The notes under the pieces were generated by a model that did not search any database, was not told the DNA's origin, and saw only the letters and a list, made by a program, of their open reading frames with translations. Positions 16,794-24,518 of a DNA stretch of 31,771 bases are shown piece by piece. The first letter of the stretch is position 1. Each line of letters starts with the position of its first letter. Source of the stretch: Rudaea sp040005435 (GTDB taxonomy: Bacteria > Pseudomonadota > Gammaproteobacteria > Xanthomonadales > Rhodanobacteraceae); NCBI GenBank assembly GCA_040005435.1, contig JBDTYX010000005.1, positions 1-31,771 of the forward strand, given 5' to 3'. Made by a program: the position numbers and the translations under genes.

Positions 16794-17175
16794 GTCGAAA
16801 ACCTCCCTATTTCTTACAAATTACACCCTAGTTTCCGCCCAAATCTAAAATCCGCTTTCATCGGGCCGGTTCGATATTGGTCGAATCCGGCCGCGCGATT
16901 TCTCCCGATACGAATGAAACGAACAGCCCAGCGCAGGGTGCGATTCGTGCCTGGCGCACAGGTCGTGGCGATTCGATACATCCGTCGTGCATCTATAGAC
17001 GCAAATATCCGGAGAAACCGCTCATCGCTTGTTTGCGGGCGCAGCAGAAGGGAAGAACCGGGGTCGGAAGAACCGGGGTCAGAGATCACTTACGCATCCT
17101 CTTTTGCATTCCGTCCGCGGTTCAGCGTGAGGTCAAACCAAATGTCGATCCTCGGGTCATGGGATCGTCGTTCGG
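16794..17175. other. Island intergenic stretch upstream of TelA gene
   Basis: This holds the leader and presumably the promoter of the TelA operon. The first 60 bases are clearly AT-richer than the surroundings (16806-16855), but I see no convincing -35/-10 pair. It also contains a tandem 15-bp repeat at 17051-17080. The reading frames here do not look like genes. Confidence 0.5.
17051..17080 (+). repeat. Two exact tandem 15-bp units
   Basis: GGAAGAACCGGGGTC occurs twice back to back (17051-17065, 17066-17080), followed by AGAGATCACTT. Similar CGGGGTCAGAG-type stretches occur near REP-associated transposases in other proteobacteria, but no transposase is present here. This link is from general knowledge and is weak. 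Confidence 0.6.
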
Positions 17176-17376
17176 ATGCGCCCGTGGAATTCGCTCGGCA
17201 CGCTTGTCGTTTGCGCGGTCAAAGGCGACTACCGCCGCCGTCGCGACGTGACGACAGATCCGGCGATTTGCCTGAAACACACAGCGCCGGACCTCATGCC
17301 GCTGTGGACGATCCTCGATTCGACGCCCGAAGGTCGCGGCGGCAACGGGTATCCGAAGCTCGCATATCCGGCGTAA
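17176..17376 (+). CDS. Possible small ORF or gene fragment in the island
   Basis: A 66-aa frame with host-like codon use (GC-rich third positions) reading MRPWNSLGTLVVCAVKGDYR and ending NGYPKLAYPA. There is no clear ribosome binding site, no recognised motif, and the frame stays open for some distance upstream of the ATG. It may be the 3' remnant of a larger gene carried in by the island. I would not rely on it without homologues. Confidence 0.25.
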   Translation: MRPWNSLGTLVVCAVKGDYRRRRDVTTDPAICLKHTAPDLMPLWTILDSTPEGRGGNGYPKLAYPA

Positions 17377-17436
17377 CGATCAGCCGCGCGCGTCGGGACA
17401 ACCCGCGCGTGCCACCTTCATGCGGCCTTTCTGGCC

Positions 17437-17597
17437 ACCCTCTCCCGCGAGAGGGTGTAGGGAATATCGCGACTCACATCTCTGCCTGCGGTAGAAGTAG
17501 GCATGGGGACATCTCTCCAGCGAGCGGGAGAAGGGTGCATCACGACTCTCCTCTCTCGCGAGCGGGAGAGGTCGACGAGCGCAGCTAGGCGGGTGAG
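17437..17597. repeat. Cluster of palindromic intergenic repeats
   Basis: At 17437-17456 an 8-bp perfect stem, ACCCTCTC/GAGAGGGT, encloses a 4-base loop. At 17550-17571 CCTCTC/GAGAGG forms a second hairpin, and a related imperfect one lies between them. The 36 bases at 17562-17597 match the reverse complement of 24123-24158 with one difference. It is therefore a dispersed repeat family of this genome, present both inside and outside the island. Confidence 0.75.
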
Positions 17598-17740
17598 GGT
17601 GGTGCTCGAGTCACGAAGTTGCTGCGATATCTGAAACTTGTGCTTTGCAATCTGGGCAGGCGATAAGTGCCATCCATATCCCCTCTTCTTGGGACGCGCT
17701 GCGACCAAGTCATTGCAAGTATGCAACGTAAGTCACGTGA

Positions 17741-17754
17741 GGGACACTTTTGGG
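17741..17754 (+). repeat. 14-bp motif near right att site
   Basis: This is the second copy of GGGACACTTTTGGG, in the same orientation as 12074-12087. It is followed at once by ACAG, giving two GGGACA units 11 bases apart. It may be an integrase arm site; this is inference. Confidence 0.5.
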
Positions 17755-17863
17755 ACAGTTCGCCCAAATCTAGCCAATCTTGCGCAACACGTGGCAGCAC
17801 CAATCACCGGCAGATGCTGTTGTTCTGTGCTGGTGGAAGTTGCGCACAGTTGGCTTCTTGGGC

Positions 17864-17905
17864 TTTGTAATCAGTAGGTCATCCGTTCGAGTCGGATAAG
17901 CGGCA
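17864..17905 (+). repeat. attR: 42-bp copy of tRNA-Thr 3' part
   Basis: An exact copy of 11980-12021, lacking the 5' part of the tRNA, so it makes no tRNA. It is followed by CCACC; directly after the discriminator A this restores the CCA end of the original chromosomal tRNA gene. It marks the right boundary of the island, and chromosomal sequence resumes after it. Confidence 0.93.
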
Positions 17906-18410
17906 CCACCAGAGCCTCTTAAAGTCCCAAGACGAATCAATGGGCAGCACAAACCCGCATAGGCGCGGGTTTTTTGTGTCTCGATGCTCCAGGCGATGTC
18001 ATTGCATCCCGTGTCATCCGCGCGCACCGCTCCGGCAGGAGAAAGCCGCGTTCAGAGACTCGTGTTCTTGGTCTACCCGCCCCCCGCGTCAGAGCAGCGA
18101 TGACCCCGCATACCAACGCTTGGATGCAACATCCTGGGCGGCATCGAGAACACTTCGTCACGCCCGCGGGCGCACTTGTCAGCCGCGACACTGAGTTGGC
18201 AATCAATCTGTCGACGGGCCATCGAAGATGCGGATGATCGGCGCGATTGATCCGAAGAAGGGTTAAAGCGCGCGTGCGCGACGATATTTGGTGCACCTGC
18301 GTCTTGAATCCCCAGAGGGTAGATCTGGGGATTGTCGTCGGTACGTCGCAGCCGACGTGCCTTGCTCTCAAGAGCACTTTGACATTTCTAAGCACAAGGC
18401 CAGGACGACT
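17906..18410. other. Intergenic stretch between attR and the DUF1579-like gene
   Basis: About 500 bases with a terminator hairpin near the left end and no supported gene. A minus-strand frame spanning most of it has no family features. TTGACA at 18379 is too close to the next start (18411) to serve as its -35 box. Confidence 0.5.
17953..17975 (+). terminator. Rho-independent terminator, originally of tRNA-Thr
   Basis: ACCCGC and GCGGGT pair around the six-base loop ATAGGC, followed by a run of Ts. It lies 47 bases after the right copy of the tRNA 3' end, where the terminator of the undisturbed tRNA gene would be expected. Integration has moved it about 5.9 kb from the tRNA promoter. Confidence 0.82.
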
Positions 18411-18953
18411 ATGTTGAGCAACTTTATTTTGCTGGTAGCACTATTGGGCGCTTCAACCGACATCGCAGTAGCGCCCGTCAAGCAGGCGCCTGCGCCAGCC
18501 GCGGCCAGCCGGACTGCGGGCTGCACCGAACCGGAGCGCCATCAGCTCGACTTCTGGCTCGGAGACTGGGATACCTTCGAGCCCGAGGGCGCGCTCGGTG
18601 ATTCGCAGGCGCGCGCCCATGTCGACTCCGTCCTTGCTGGCTGCGTCGTGCATGAGCTCTATGAGCAGGTCGACGGGCTCATCGGCGATAGCTTCCTCAG
18701 TTATGACTCGATCACCAAGCGTTGGCAGCAGACATGGCTTACCAACTTCGGCGCGTATATGTTCCTCACCGGCACCTTTAAAGACGGTGTGCTGACACTC
18801 GAGGGAACATCGCATACCAAGACCAAGGATCTTCCCCATCGGATCACGTGGAAGGCGGAAAAGGGCGGCGTCCGCGAAACGGGAGTGATGTCCACGGACG
18901 GCGGCAAGACCTGGGTGCCGGCGTTCGACGTGCTCTTTCTCAGGCACAAGTGA
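18411..18953 (+). CDS. Exported DUF1579-like protein
   Basis: A 180-aa protein with a signal peptide (MLSNFILLVALLGASTDIAV) and an Ala/Pro linker. A lipocalin-like body opens with HQLDFWLGDWDTFEPEG, the typical first strand of DUF1579-type proteins (LDFWLGxW). Later strands are DSFLSYDSITKRWQQTWLTN, GTFKDGVLTLEGTSHTK and a final RETGVMSTDGGKTW. A single Cys before the fold (AGCTEPE) is conserved-looking. The start at 18411 is preceded by AGGA. No partner genes are adjacent. The function of the family is unknown; it probably binds a small ligand in the periplasm. Confidence 0.78.
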   Translation: MLSNFILLVALLGASTDIAVAPVKQAPAPAAASRTAGCTEPERHQLDFWLGDWDTFEPEGALGDSQARAHVDSVLAGCVVHELYEQVDGLIGDSFLSYDSITKRWQQTWLTNFGAYMFLTGTFKDGVLTLEGTSHTKTKDLPHRITWKAEKGGVRETGVMSTDGGKTWVPAFDVLFLRHK

Positions 18954-19482
18954 ATATTGATGGTCGATCAGATGTTTTGCGTTCCAAGTTGAGCGTGTCG
19001 AATCGTGAGTCGCTCTTTTCGTCCCCGAGAGCGATTTGAGTGGCCAGAACTGTGGGCCACGTTGTTCGCTGCCGGCATAGGGGCGATCGCCGACCCGACG
19101 CGGCGTCGAACGTATTTGAACGCTCTCCAGGAACTCAAAAACATGGCCGAGATTTGCCCGTCGTCTACTCTTGAGCGTGGCTTTCAAGGCCTATCGTCGG
19201 TAGCGACGGCAAGCAGCGAATCGCCGAGGCGATCTGCGGTCATAGGCTATCGTTGGCGAAGTGCGCGTTCGACAAGGGGTTGCCTCGCGCCCACCGGCCA
19301 AACCTCGCCCGCGACTCGCCCGGCACGCAACGACCGGCGTTCGTGATCCGCGACGGCTCGGCACCGATCGCGCCGCGGACACAATGTCGCAGACGGATTT
19401 GCAGCACGCGTGCTTGCAGTATGCTTCCGTGTATAGCCCTTGAGGCTACGCTTTGCCTCACGCGTTCGCCACGGGGGTATGC
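18954..19482. other. Intergenic stretch without a supported gene
   Basis: About 530 bases. Frames on both strands read somewhat protein-like near 19005-19190 (plus: TRRRTYLNALQELKNMAEI; minus: LGHVFEFLESVQ), but neither has a ribosome binding site, family features or plausible length. It may be a decayed gene or a dispersed repeat. A small inverted repeat (TGAGGC/GCCTCA, 19441-19460) lies just ahead of the next gene. Confidence 0.45.
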
Positions 19483-19908
19483 ATGCGTCGCGAATACATC
19501 TTCACCGCTGCACGCTGGCTTTTCGCGCTGCTCTACCTGAGCACCGGAGTGGCCATCGCGTTGATCACGCTGTTTGGTATCGGCGGGCCGCCTCCGCAAC
19601 CGAACGCCGACGCGCAGGCGTTCACCGATGCGCTGACCCGCAGCCACTTCATCGATCCGCTGCTCGCGCTGTGTTATCTCGTCGGCGGTGGCGCGCTGCT
19701 GTTTCGTCTCACGGCCCCGTTCGGCCTCGTCGTGCTCGCGCCAGTCATCGTCGTCATATTCTTTTTCCACGTCGTGCTGTCGGGCCAGTGGCCGTGGGGC
19801 AGTCTCAATCTCGCCTGGCTGCTGTTTCTGGCCTGGCATTTCCGTGCCGCATTCCAAACGATCTGGTCGCATGACACGCCAGCGGGGCGCGTCTTGCCCG
19901 CGGCATGA
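19483..19908 (+). CDS. DoxX-like four-helix membrane protein
   Basis: A 141-aa protein with four hydrophobic segments: WLFALLYLSTGVAIALITLF, DPLLALCYLVGGGALLF, PFGLVVLAPVIVVIFFFHVV and LNLAWLLFLAWHF. The arrangement and length match small DoxX-like inner-membrane proteins. The start at 19483 is chosen for GGGGG six bases upstream; ATG 19453 would add ten polar residues. The stop overlaps the next start (ATGA), so it is co-translated with the DUF2867 gene. The same pairing of a DoxX-like and a DUF2867-type protein is known from other bacteria, often with NAD-binding proteins, but the role is not established. Confidence 0.82.
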   Translation: MRREYIFTAARWLFALLYLSTGVAIALITLFGIGGPPPQPNADAQAFTDALTRSHFIDPLLALCYLVGGGALLFRLTAPFGLVVLAPVIVVIFFFHVVLSGQWPWGSLNLAWLLFLAWHFRAAFQTIWSHDTPAGRVLPAA

Positions 19909-20447
19909 CGGCCGCTCACGACACCGTCGTAGCGGTATCGTTGCCGACAGCGTCCAGCATCTCGGCGATCTACGCGACGGTCGATCTCGCCGACGCCTAT
20001 GCGATCGCACTCCCTGAAGACGCATCGGCCGATCCCGAGCAGCTTGCGAGGTTCATCTTCGCGCAGCAATCATTCTGGGCGAGAGGTTTGATGGGGTTGC
20101 GCGACTGGCTGGTCGCGGGTTTCGGTCTCAAGACGGCTCGCCACCTCGCGGCACTCGACGCGCAGCACCGGGCACGCCGCGTCGGTATCTTCAAGATCTA
20201 CGCGGCGGGCGAGACCGAGATCGTTCTCGGCGAGGACGACAAGCACCTCGACTTCCGGCTCTCGGTAATGTGCACCGGGCCCGCGTCGCAAGGCGATCGT
20301 CGCCTCGTCCTGTCGACCGTGGTGCACTGTCACAATCGCCTTGGGAGGCTCTACATTTTCCTGATCGCGCCCTTCCATCGCGCAATCGTCCAGGCTTCGT
20401 TGCGGCGCGCGGCGCGCATTGGCTGGCCCGCGGCTACCGCGGCGTAG
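19905..20447 (+). CDS. DUF2867 family protein
   Basis: A 180-aa cytoplasmic protein. YATVDLADAYAIALPEDA opens the domain; FWARGLMGLRDWLVAGFGLK and the strand-rich block EIVLGEDDKHLDFRLSV, LVLSTVVHCHNRLGRLYI, APFHRAIVQASLRRAARIGW are typical of DUF2867. These proteins may bind a hydrophobic ligand, but this is not proven. The start overlaps the DoxX-like stop by four bases, so both should be expressed together. Confidence 0.83.
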   Translation: MTAAHDTVVAVSLPTASSISAIYATVDLADAYAIALPEDASADPEQLARFIFAQQSFWARGLMGLRDWLVAGFGLKTARHLAALDAQHRARRVGIFKIYAAGETEIVLGEDDKHLDFRLSVMCTGPASQGDRRLVLSTVVHCHNRLGRLYIFLIAPFHRAIVQASLRRAARIGWPAATAA

Positions 20448-20504
20448 CGAGCCGAGATCGTCGCGAACGCGCGCGTCCGCTGCGCTGACTCACGCGAGCG
20501 TTTG

Positions 20505-21419
20505 TTACATTCGCGAAGAAGTCGTGTGGGCCGGGAGTGTTACTTGCGCCGCACGCGCGAGGATCAACGCACCCTCGAGGCCCGCGTCGGCGAGTTGCGC
20601 CGCGGCGATGAAGCCCGGTTCCATGGAGACGCACGCGCCGTAGTTGCCGAGCGCCGAGCGCATGGCCGCCGCGGTCTGTTCGAGCAGTCCCGGCGCCGCC
20701 ATGACCCCGCCGCCCATCACGATGCGCTGCGGCGACCAGGCCATCACGAGCCCGCTCGCTAGAACGCCGAGGTAGTGTGCGACGAGCGCCTGGACCTCGG
20801 GCGCATCCGCGAGCGCGCGCGTCGGACCGAGGCGACGGCCAAGCGCGGGCCCCGCGGCGAGGCCCTCGGCGCAGTCGGCATGGAAAGGGCAGGTGCTCTC
20901 GTGCTCGTCGCCCATGTACCGGCGCAGCAGCAGGTGACCGATTTCAGGATGCAGCGCGCCATGCAGCGGGCCGTGGCGTGTGACGAGTCCGCCGCCGATA
21001 CCGGTGCCGACCGTCACATAGGCCACGCAATCGAGTCCGCGACCCGCGCCGAGCGCGTGTTCGGCGATCGCAGCGGCGTTGACGTCGGTATCGACAGCGA
21101 TCGGCACGCCGAAGCGATCGGCCAGCGCTGCACGCAGGTTGAAGTTCGACCAGCCGGGCTTCGGTGTCGCGAGGATGCAGCCGAAGTCCGCAGACGCCGC
21201 ATCGACAACGACGGGACCGAAGCTCGCGATGCCGATCGCCGCGACGCGCGTGCGTGGGTCACCGATCGATGCGAAGCACGTGGCGAGATCATCCACCGCG
21301 GCGGCGGGCGTTGAGGTGGCAAAACGACGATCGAGGAGCAGCGTGCCGGACCCGTCGATCGCGCGACACAGGATCTTCGTGCCACCCAGTTCGATACCCA
21401 CGAACACATTGCGCTGCAT
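20505..21419 (-). CDS. ROK-family sugar kinase, probable fructokinase
   Basis: A 304-aa enzyme that probably phosphorylates fructose to fructose 6-phosphate. It has the ATP motif GIELGGTK near the N-terminus, TDVNAAAIAEH with the catalytic-type Asp region, YVTVGTGIGGGLV, and the zinc-binding ROK signature HPEIGHLLLRRY...CPFHADCAEGLAAGPAL. The CPxHxxCxEGLAxGPA form is typical of bacterial ROK fructokinases rather than glucokinases. The ATG at 21419 is preferred over a TTG one codon upstream; AGGTG lies about 8 bases ahead. It follows the glyoxalase-like gene on the same strand at 51 bases. No sugar transporter is nearby. Confidence 0.87.
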   Translation of the reverse strand: MQRNVFVGIELGGTKILCRAIDGSGTLLLDRRFATSTPAAAVDDLATCFASIGDPRTRVAAIGIASFGPVVVDAASADFGCILATPKPGWSNFNLRAALADRFGVPIAVDTDVNAAAIAEHALGAGRGLDCVAYVTVGTGIGGGLVTRHGPLHGALHPEIGHLLLRRYMGDEHESTCPFHADCAEGLAAGPALGRRLGPTRALADAPEVQALVAHYLGVLASGLVMAWSPQRIVMGGGVMAAPGLLEQTAAAMRSALGNYGACVSMEPGFIAAAQLADAGLEGALILARAAQVTLPAHTTSSRM

Positions 21420-21470
21420 CAAGCGTTCACCTCAGTCGCGCGGCTGCGCTGGCGGCGCAGGATAACAAGT

Positions 21471-22142
21471 CTAGGCAGCTTCGCTCTCGCCACGAAGGAT
21501 CAACGGCAGCGCGGGGCGCAGATCACAGTGCAGGTCTGCGTGCGCGCCGAAGCGGATCACGAGTTCGTACGCGGCACTTTGGTGAAACGAGACGAGCGCG
21601 GCGGTCTTCGCCGCGCTCGCATTCGGCGAAAGACCGCCGCGTTGCGGCAGGCCCACCGATACCGAGCGCATCTCGCGTAACGGCAGCGCGTGCGCGCGCG
21701 GCTGCGCGGGCATGTCGGCCGCCGGGTTGTGCCACGCGAGGCAGAATAACTCGGGTTCGTCGAGCGGCGTGTCGCGCGCGAACAGGATGCGTCGTTCCCC
21801 GCTGAGATACTGCGGGCGATACGGCCAGGTCTGGAACGGCGGCACAGCGTCGTCGTCGCCGTCGAGGCGATATGCGAGTCCGAACGGGCAGGCACCGGCA
21901 TGGCGCGCGGACCAACGTTCCCACAGGCGCGTCGGCGCGGTCAGCGCGCTCGTCGCCTGAGGCGCGTCGAAGATCCAGATCAGCTCGATGTATCCGTCGG
22001 CGAAAAAAAAGCGCCGGTTAGCCGTGCCCTGGCCCGTATGCGTATTGCGGCTGCCCTCGGTCAAGCCCGCGTCGAGCAGTGCCTGTGCCTCGGGGCCGCC
22101 TTCGTCGCAGCAGATGAACACGTGATCGAGCTTGAATGGCAT
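21471..22142 (-). CDS. Glyoxalase-like (VOC superfamily) protein
   Basis: A 223-aa soluble protein. The first strand and helix, MPFKLDHVFICCDEGGPEAQ ALLDAGLTEG, with a His at position 7, then ANRRFFFADGYIELIWIFD, match the Glyoxalase_3-type half-domain of VOC metalloproteins. The His and the Glu of YIELIW are likely metal ligands. The second half (SGERRILFARDTPLDEPELF ... LHCDLRPALPLIL) resembles a second, more divergent module. Substrate unknown. It probably shares a transcript with the downstream fructokinase. Confidence 0.72.
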   Translation of the reverse strand: MPFKLDHVFICCDEGGPEAQALLDAGLTEGSRNTHTGQGTANRRFFFADGYIELIWIFDAPQATSALTAPTRLWERWSARHAGACPFGLAYRLDGDDDAVPPFQTWPYRPQYLSGERRILFARDTPLDEPELFCLAWHNPAADMPAQPRAHALPLREMRSVSVGLPQRGGLSPNASAAKTAALVSFHQSAAYELVIRFGAHADLHCDLRPALPLILRGESEAA

Positions 22143-22262
22143 GCCACGCGTAGTCTCTCTGACGTCAGCGACCGCCGCGGCCGCGCGGCGAGCGATCGGC
22201 GTGCCCGCGTTCGCGCGCGCGCGCCGGGCCGCGGCCGACCGGCGCGTGGTGGTCGTCGCGAC

Positions 22263-22946
22263 TCAACGTCGGCCGAGCGTATTGAGCAGGTTGCCCGCAC
22301 CCGCCAGCACGCTCGACAAGTCGAAATTACCGCCGCCGGTATGGCCGAGCACCGCGTTGAGCAGTCCGCCCGCGAGGCCGCCCTGCTGCTGGATCTGCTG
22401 ACCCTGCTGCCCGAGCACGCTGCCGAGGCCGCCCGGAGACAGGCCCTGCTGCTGGCTGTGATTGGCGAGTACGGCCATCACGATCGGCGCGAGGATCGCG
22501 AGCAACTGCCCCGCATTCTGCGTGCCGAGGCCCGTGGCCTGGCCGAGGCCCTGATTGGCCGCGTTCGCGTTGTTGCCGAAGATGTGGCCGAGGATCGCGC
22601 GGCCGATGCCGGACGCGAACCCGCCGCCCATGCCACCCGATGTCGCGCCGCCGCCGCCGAGGACGCTGCCGAGCATACCGCCGAGGCCGCCGCCGCCCGC
22701 GCCACCGCCGAGCAGGCCGCCGAGCACATCCGACACACTGCTGCCCGCGTGGTCGCCGAGCGCGTTGTGCAGGGAATTGGCACCGTCCGGTGTGCTCGCC
22801 TGATTGGCCATGCCGCCGACGATCAATGGCAGCGCGTGCTCGATCGCATTGCGTGCGGAATCCGGGTCGGTACCGATCTGATTGGCGATCTGCGCGATCT
22901 GCGCGTCGTCGAGATGATTCATCACGCTGTCGACCAAGCTATTCAT
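22263..22946 (-). CDS. DUF937 (YidB-like) protein, Gly/Gln-rich
   Basis: A 227-aa protein whose N-terminus (DDAQIAQIANQIGTDPDSAR, IEHALPLIVGGMANQ) is the DUF937 hallmark. It is followed by a glycine-rich region (LGGLLGGGAGGGGLGGMLG and similar, about 75-105) and a second helical repeat (QLLAILAPIVMAVLANH). A Gln/Gly stretch and NLLNTLGRR close it. The start at 22946 has CGGAGA at good spacing; longer in-frame starts run through unrelated GC-rich sequence. Function unknown. It is divergent from arginase at about 208 bases. Confidence 0.85.
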   Translation of the reverse strand: MNSLVDSVMNHLDDAQIAQIANQIGTDPDSARNAIEHALPLIVGGMANQASTPDGANSLHNALGDHAGSSVSDVLGGLLGGGAGGGGLGGMLGSVLGGGGATSGGMGGGFASGIGRAILGHIFGNNANAANQGLGQATGLGTQNAGQLLAILAPIVMAVLANHSQQQGLSPGGLGSVLGQQGQQIQQQGGLAGGLLNAVLGHTGGGNFDLSSVLAGAGNLLNTLGRR

Positions 22947-23154
22947 GCGCTGTCTCCGATCAAGGTAGCGAAATCGCCGGCGCGCGGAACGTCGACGCGG
23001 CGGAGCAATCGAGCATAGCACGCACAAAACTTGCACAACTGAGGCCGACCGCAACGGCGTAGAATCGGCATCCCAGCTGCAGCTGCAGCGCACAGCGTGA
23101 TGCGCACACGCGCCTGGTTGCGTCCGCTGCGTCCACGGAATTGGAATCGAGACC

Positions 23155-24090
23155 ATGTCGTCGAATCGCCCGTTGTCATCCTCCGGAATTTCGCTGATCG
23201 GCGCGCCGACCGACATCGGCGCAGGTCATCGCGGCGCGGCGATGGGACCCGAGGCGCTGCGCGTCGCCGGCATCGGCGAGGCGCTGCGCGAGCGTGGTCT
23301 CGACGTGGTCGATCGCGGCAATCTCGCGGGTCCGTTCAACCCCTGGCTCGCACCGGACGACGGCTATCGTCATCTCGCGCAGGTCGTCGCCTGGAATCGC
23401 GCGGTGATGGAAGCGGTCGCGGCCGAACTCGCGGCGCGGCGGCTGCCGATTCTGCTCGGTGGCGACCACTGCCTCGCGATCGGATCGATCGGCGCGGTCG
23501 CGCGACATTGTCGCGAGACCGGCAAGCTGTTGCGCGTTCTGTGGCTCGACGCGCATGCCGACTTCAACACCTCCACGATCACGCCTTCGGGAAACGTGCA
23601 CGGCATGCCGGTGGCCTGCTTGTGCGGCTATGGCCCGCGCGAGCTGACCGAACTCGGTGGCGCCCAGCCTATGCTCGACAAGACCGCGATCCGCCAGATC
23701 GGCATCCGCTCGGTGGATGCCGGCGAGAAGCGTCTCGTTCACGACGTCGGCCTCGACATCTACGACATGCGTTACATCGACGAGATCGGCATGAAGCGCG
23801 TGATGGAAGAGGCGCTCGAAGGCGTCGATGCGAACACGCATTTGCACGTGAGTTTCGACGTCGATTTTCTCGACCCGAGCATCGCGCCCGGCGTCGGCAC
23901 GACGATTCCGGGCGGACCCAACTACCGCGAGGCGCAACTCGTCATGGAGATGATCGCGGACACCGGCCAGCTGGGCTCGCTCGACATCGTCGAGCTCAAT
24001 CCCGCGTTCGACACGCGCAACGAGACCGGCAAACTCGCGGTCGATCTCGTCGAGAGCCTGTTCGGCAAGTCGACGCTGATGCGCGAGTAG
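23155..24090 (+). CDS. rocF: Arginase
   Basis: This 311-aa manganese enzyme hydrolyses arginine to ornithine and urea. The ureohydrolase metal motifs are all present: GGDHCLAIGS (residues 102-111), DAHADFNT (132-139) and SFDVDFLDPS. The Asn-Thr after DAHADF and the GNVHGMP block mark arginase rather than agmatinase. ELNPAFDTRNETGKLAVDLV closes the fold as in bacterial RocF. The start at 23155 gives the normal length. No ornithine-metabolism gene is next to it. A perfect hairpin at 24149-24171 may end the transcript. Confidence 0.94.
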   Translation: MSSNRPLSSSGISLIGAPTDIGAGHRGAAMGPEALRVAGIGEALRERGLDVVDRGNLAGPFNPWLAPDDGYRHLAQVVAWNRAVMEAVAAELAARRLPILLGGDHCLAIGSIGAVARHCRETGKLLRVLWLDAHADFNTSTITPSGNVHGMPVACLCGYGPRELTELGGAQPMLDKTAIRQIGIRSVDAGEKRLVHDVGLDIYDMRYIDEIGMKRVMEEALEGVDANTHLHVSFDVDFLDPSIAPGVGTTIPGGPNYREAQLVMEMIADTGQLGSLDIVELNPAFDTRNETGKLAVDLVESLFGKSTLMRE

Positions 24091-24122
24091 CGTTTGCGTT
24101 GCGCGAGCGAAGCGGCTGCACG

Positions 24123-24171
24123 CTCACCCGCCGAGCTGCGCTCGTCGACCTCTCCCGCCGCGCGGGAGAGG
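24123..24171. repeat. Dispersed palindromic repeat and hairpin
   Basis: 24123-24158 matches the reverse complement of 17562-17597 at 35 of 36 positions. It runs into a perfect 10-bp stem, CCTCTCCCGC/GCGGGAGAGG, with a 3-base loop (24149-24171). There is no T-run, so if it ends arginase transcription it is not a classical intrinsic terminator. Confidence 0.8.
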
Positions 24172-24296
24172 TGCGAAGCTGCGTCAATTGCGTACGGCCG
24201 GCGTCCGCCACGCGCCAACGAAAAATCGATGCCTACGCAGGCGGAATAAGCTAGCCCGCCAGAGCCGGACCGGCGTGGGACCCCAAGCGGCTCGTT

Positions 24297-24420
24297 CCTT
24301 CTGCCGCGGACGGGAGAAGGTGGCCCGTCAGGGCCGGACGAGGTGGATCCTCAAGTGCCGCTCGACCCTTCTGCCGCTGGCGCGACAAGGTGGCCCGTCA
24401 GGGCCGGATGAGGGTGGAGC
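24297..24420 (+). repeat. Two diverged direct units, 70 bases apart
   Basis: The 22 bases 24317-24338 are repeated exactly at 24387-24408. Flanking parts (CCTTCTGCCGC before; GAGG and GTGGA after) also agree, so two diverged units of about 52 bases lie 70 bases apart. A weaker third unit may precede them at about 24250-24290. They resemble host-type intergenic repeats. Confidence 0.65.
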
Positions 24421-24518
24421 CCGCTGCCGGGAAAACGCGCCTCGTCAGGTCGCGTAGGCAGGGCGATCCGGAAGGGCGGCGGCGCCGCAGACCGTCGTGG
24501 AGTCGGATCCCGCGGCGC

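Larger units (their letters stand above)
17377..17863. other. Right arm of island, non-coding
   Basis: This stretch contains no gene I can support. It carries a cluster of CTCTCCC-type palindromic repeats (17437-17597), the second copy of the 14-bp end motif (17741-17754), and the sequence leading into the right att repeat. Confidence 0.6.
24091..24518. other. Repeat-rich intergenic stretch after arginase
   Basis: This stretch lies between two convergent genes and holds no supported gene. It contains the dispersed repeat at 24123-24171 and two units of a 70-base-spaced direct repeat at 24297-24420. It could serve as a bidirectional transcription end. Confidence 0.6.

Noticed and set aside
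17437..17597. CRISPR-like array
   Set aside because: The repeats are short palindromes of different length without regular spacers, and no cas gene is present.
18379..18384. TTGACA ahead of the DUF1579-like gene
   Set aside because: It is 26 bases from the start codon, leaving no room for a -10 box and a transcription start.
17937..18395. Minus-strand 152-aa reading frame after attR
   Set aside because: It runs across the terminator hairpin, is rich in Arg and Cys without order, and has no ribosome binding site or family features.
18453..19187. Minus-strand 244-aa frame overlapping the DUF1579-like gene
   Set aside because: Most of it is the shadow of the plus-strand gene, which has a signal peptide and family pattern. 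The part beyond (LGHVFEFLESVQ) is protein-like but has no support.
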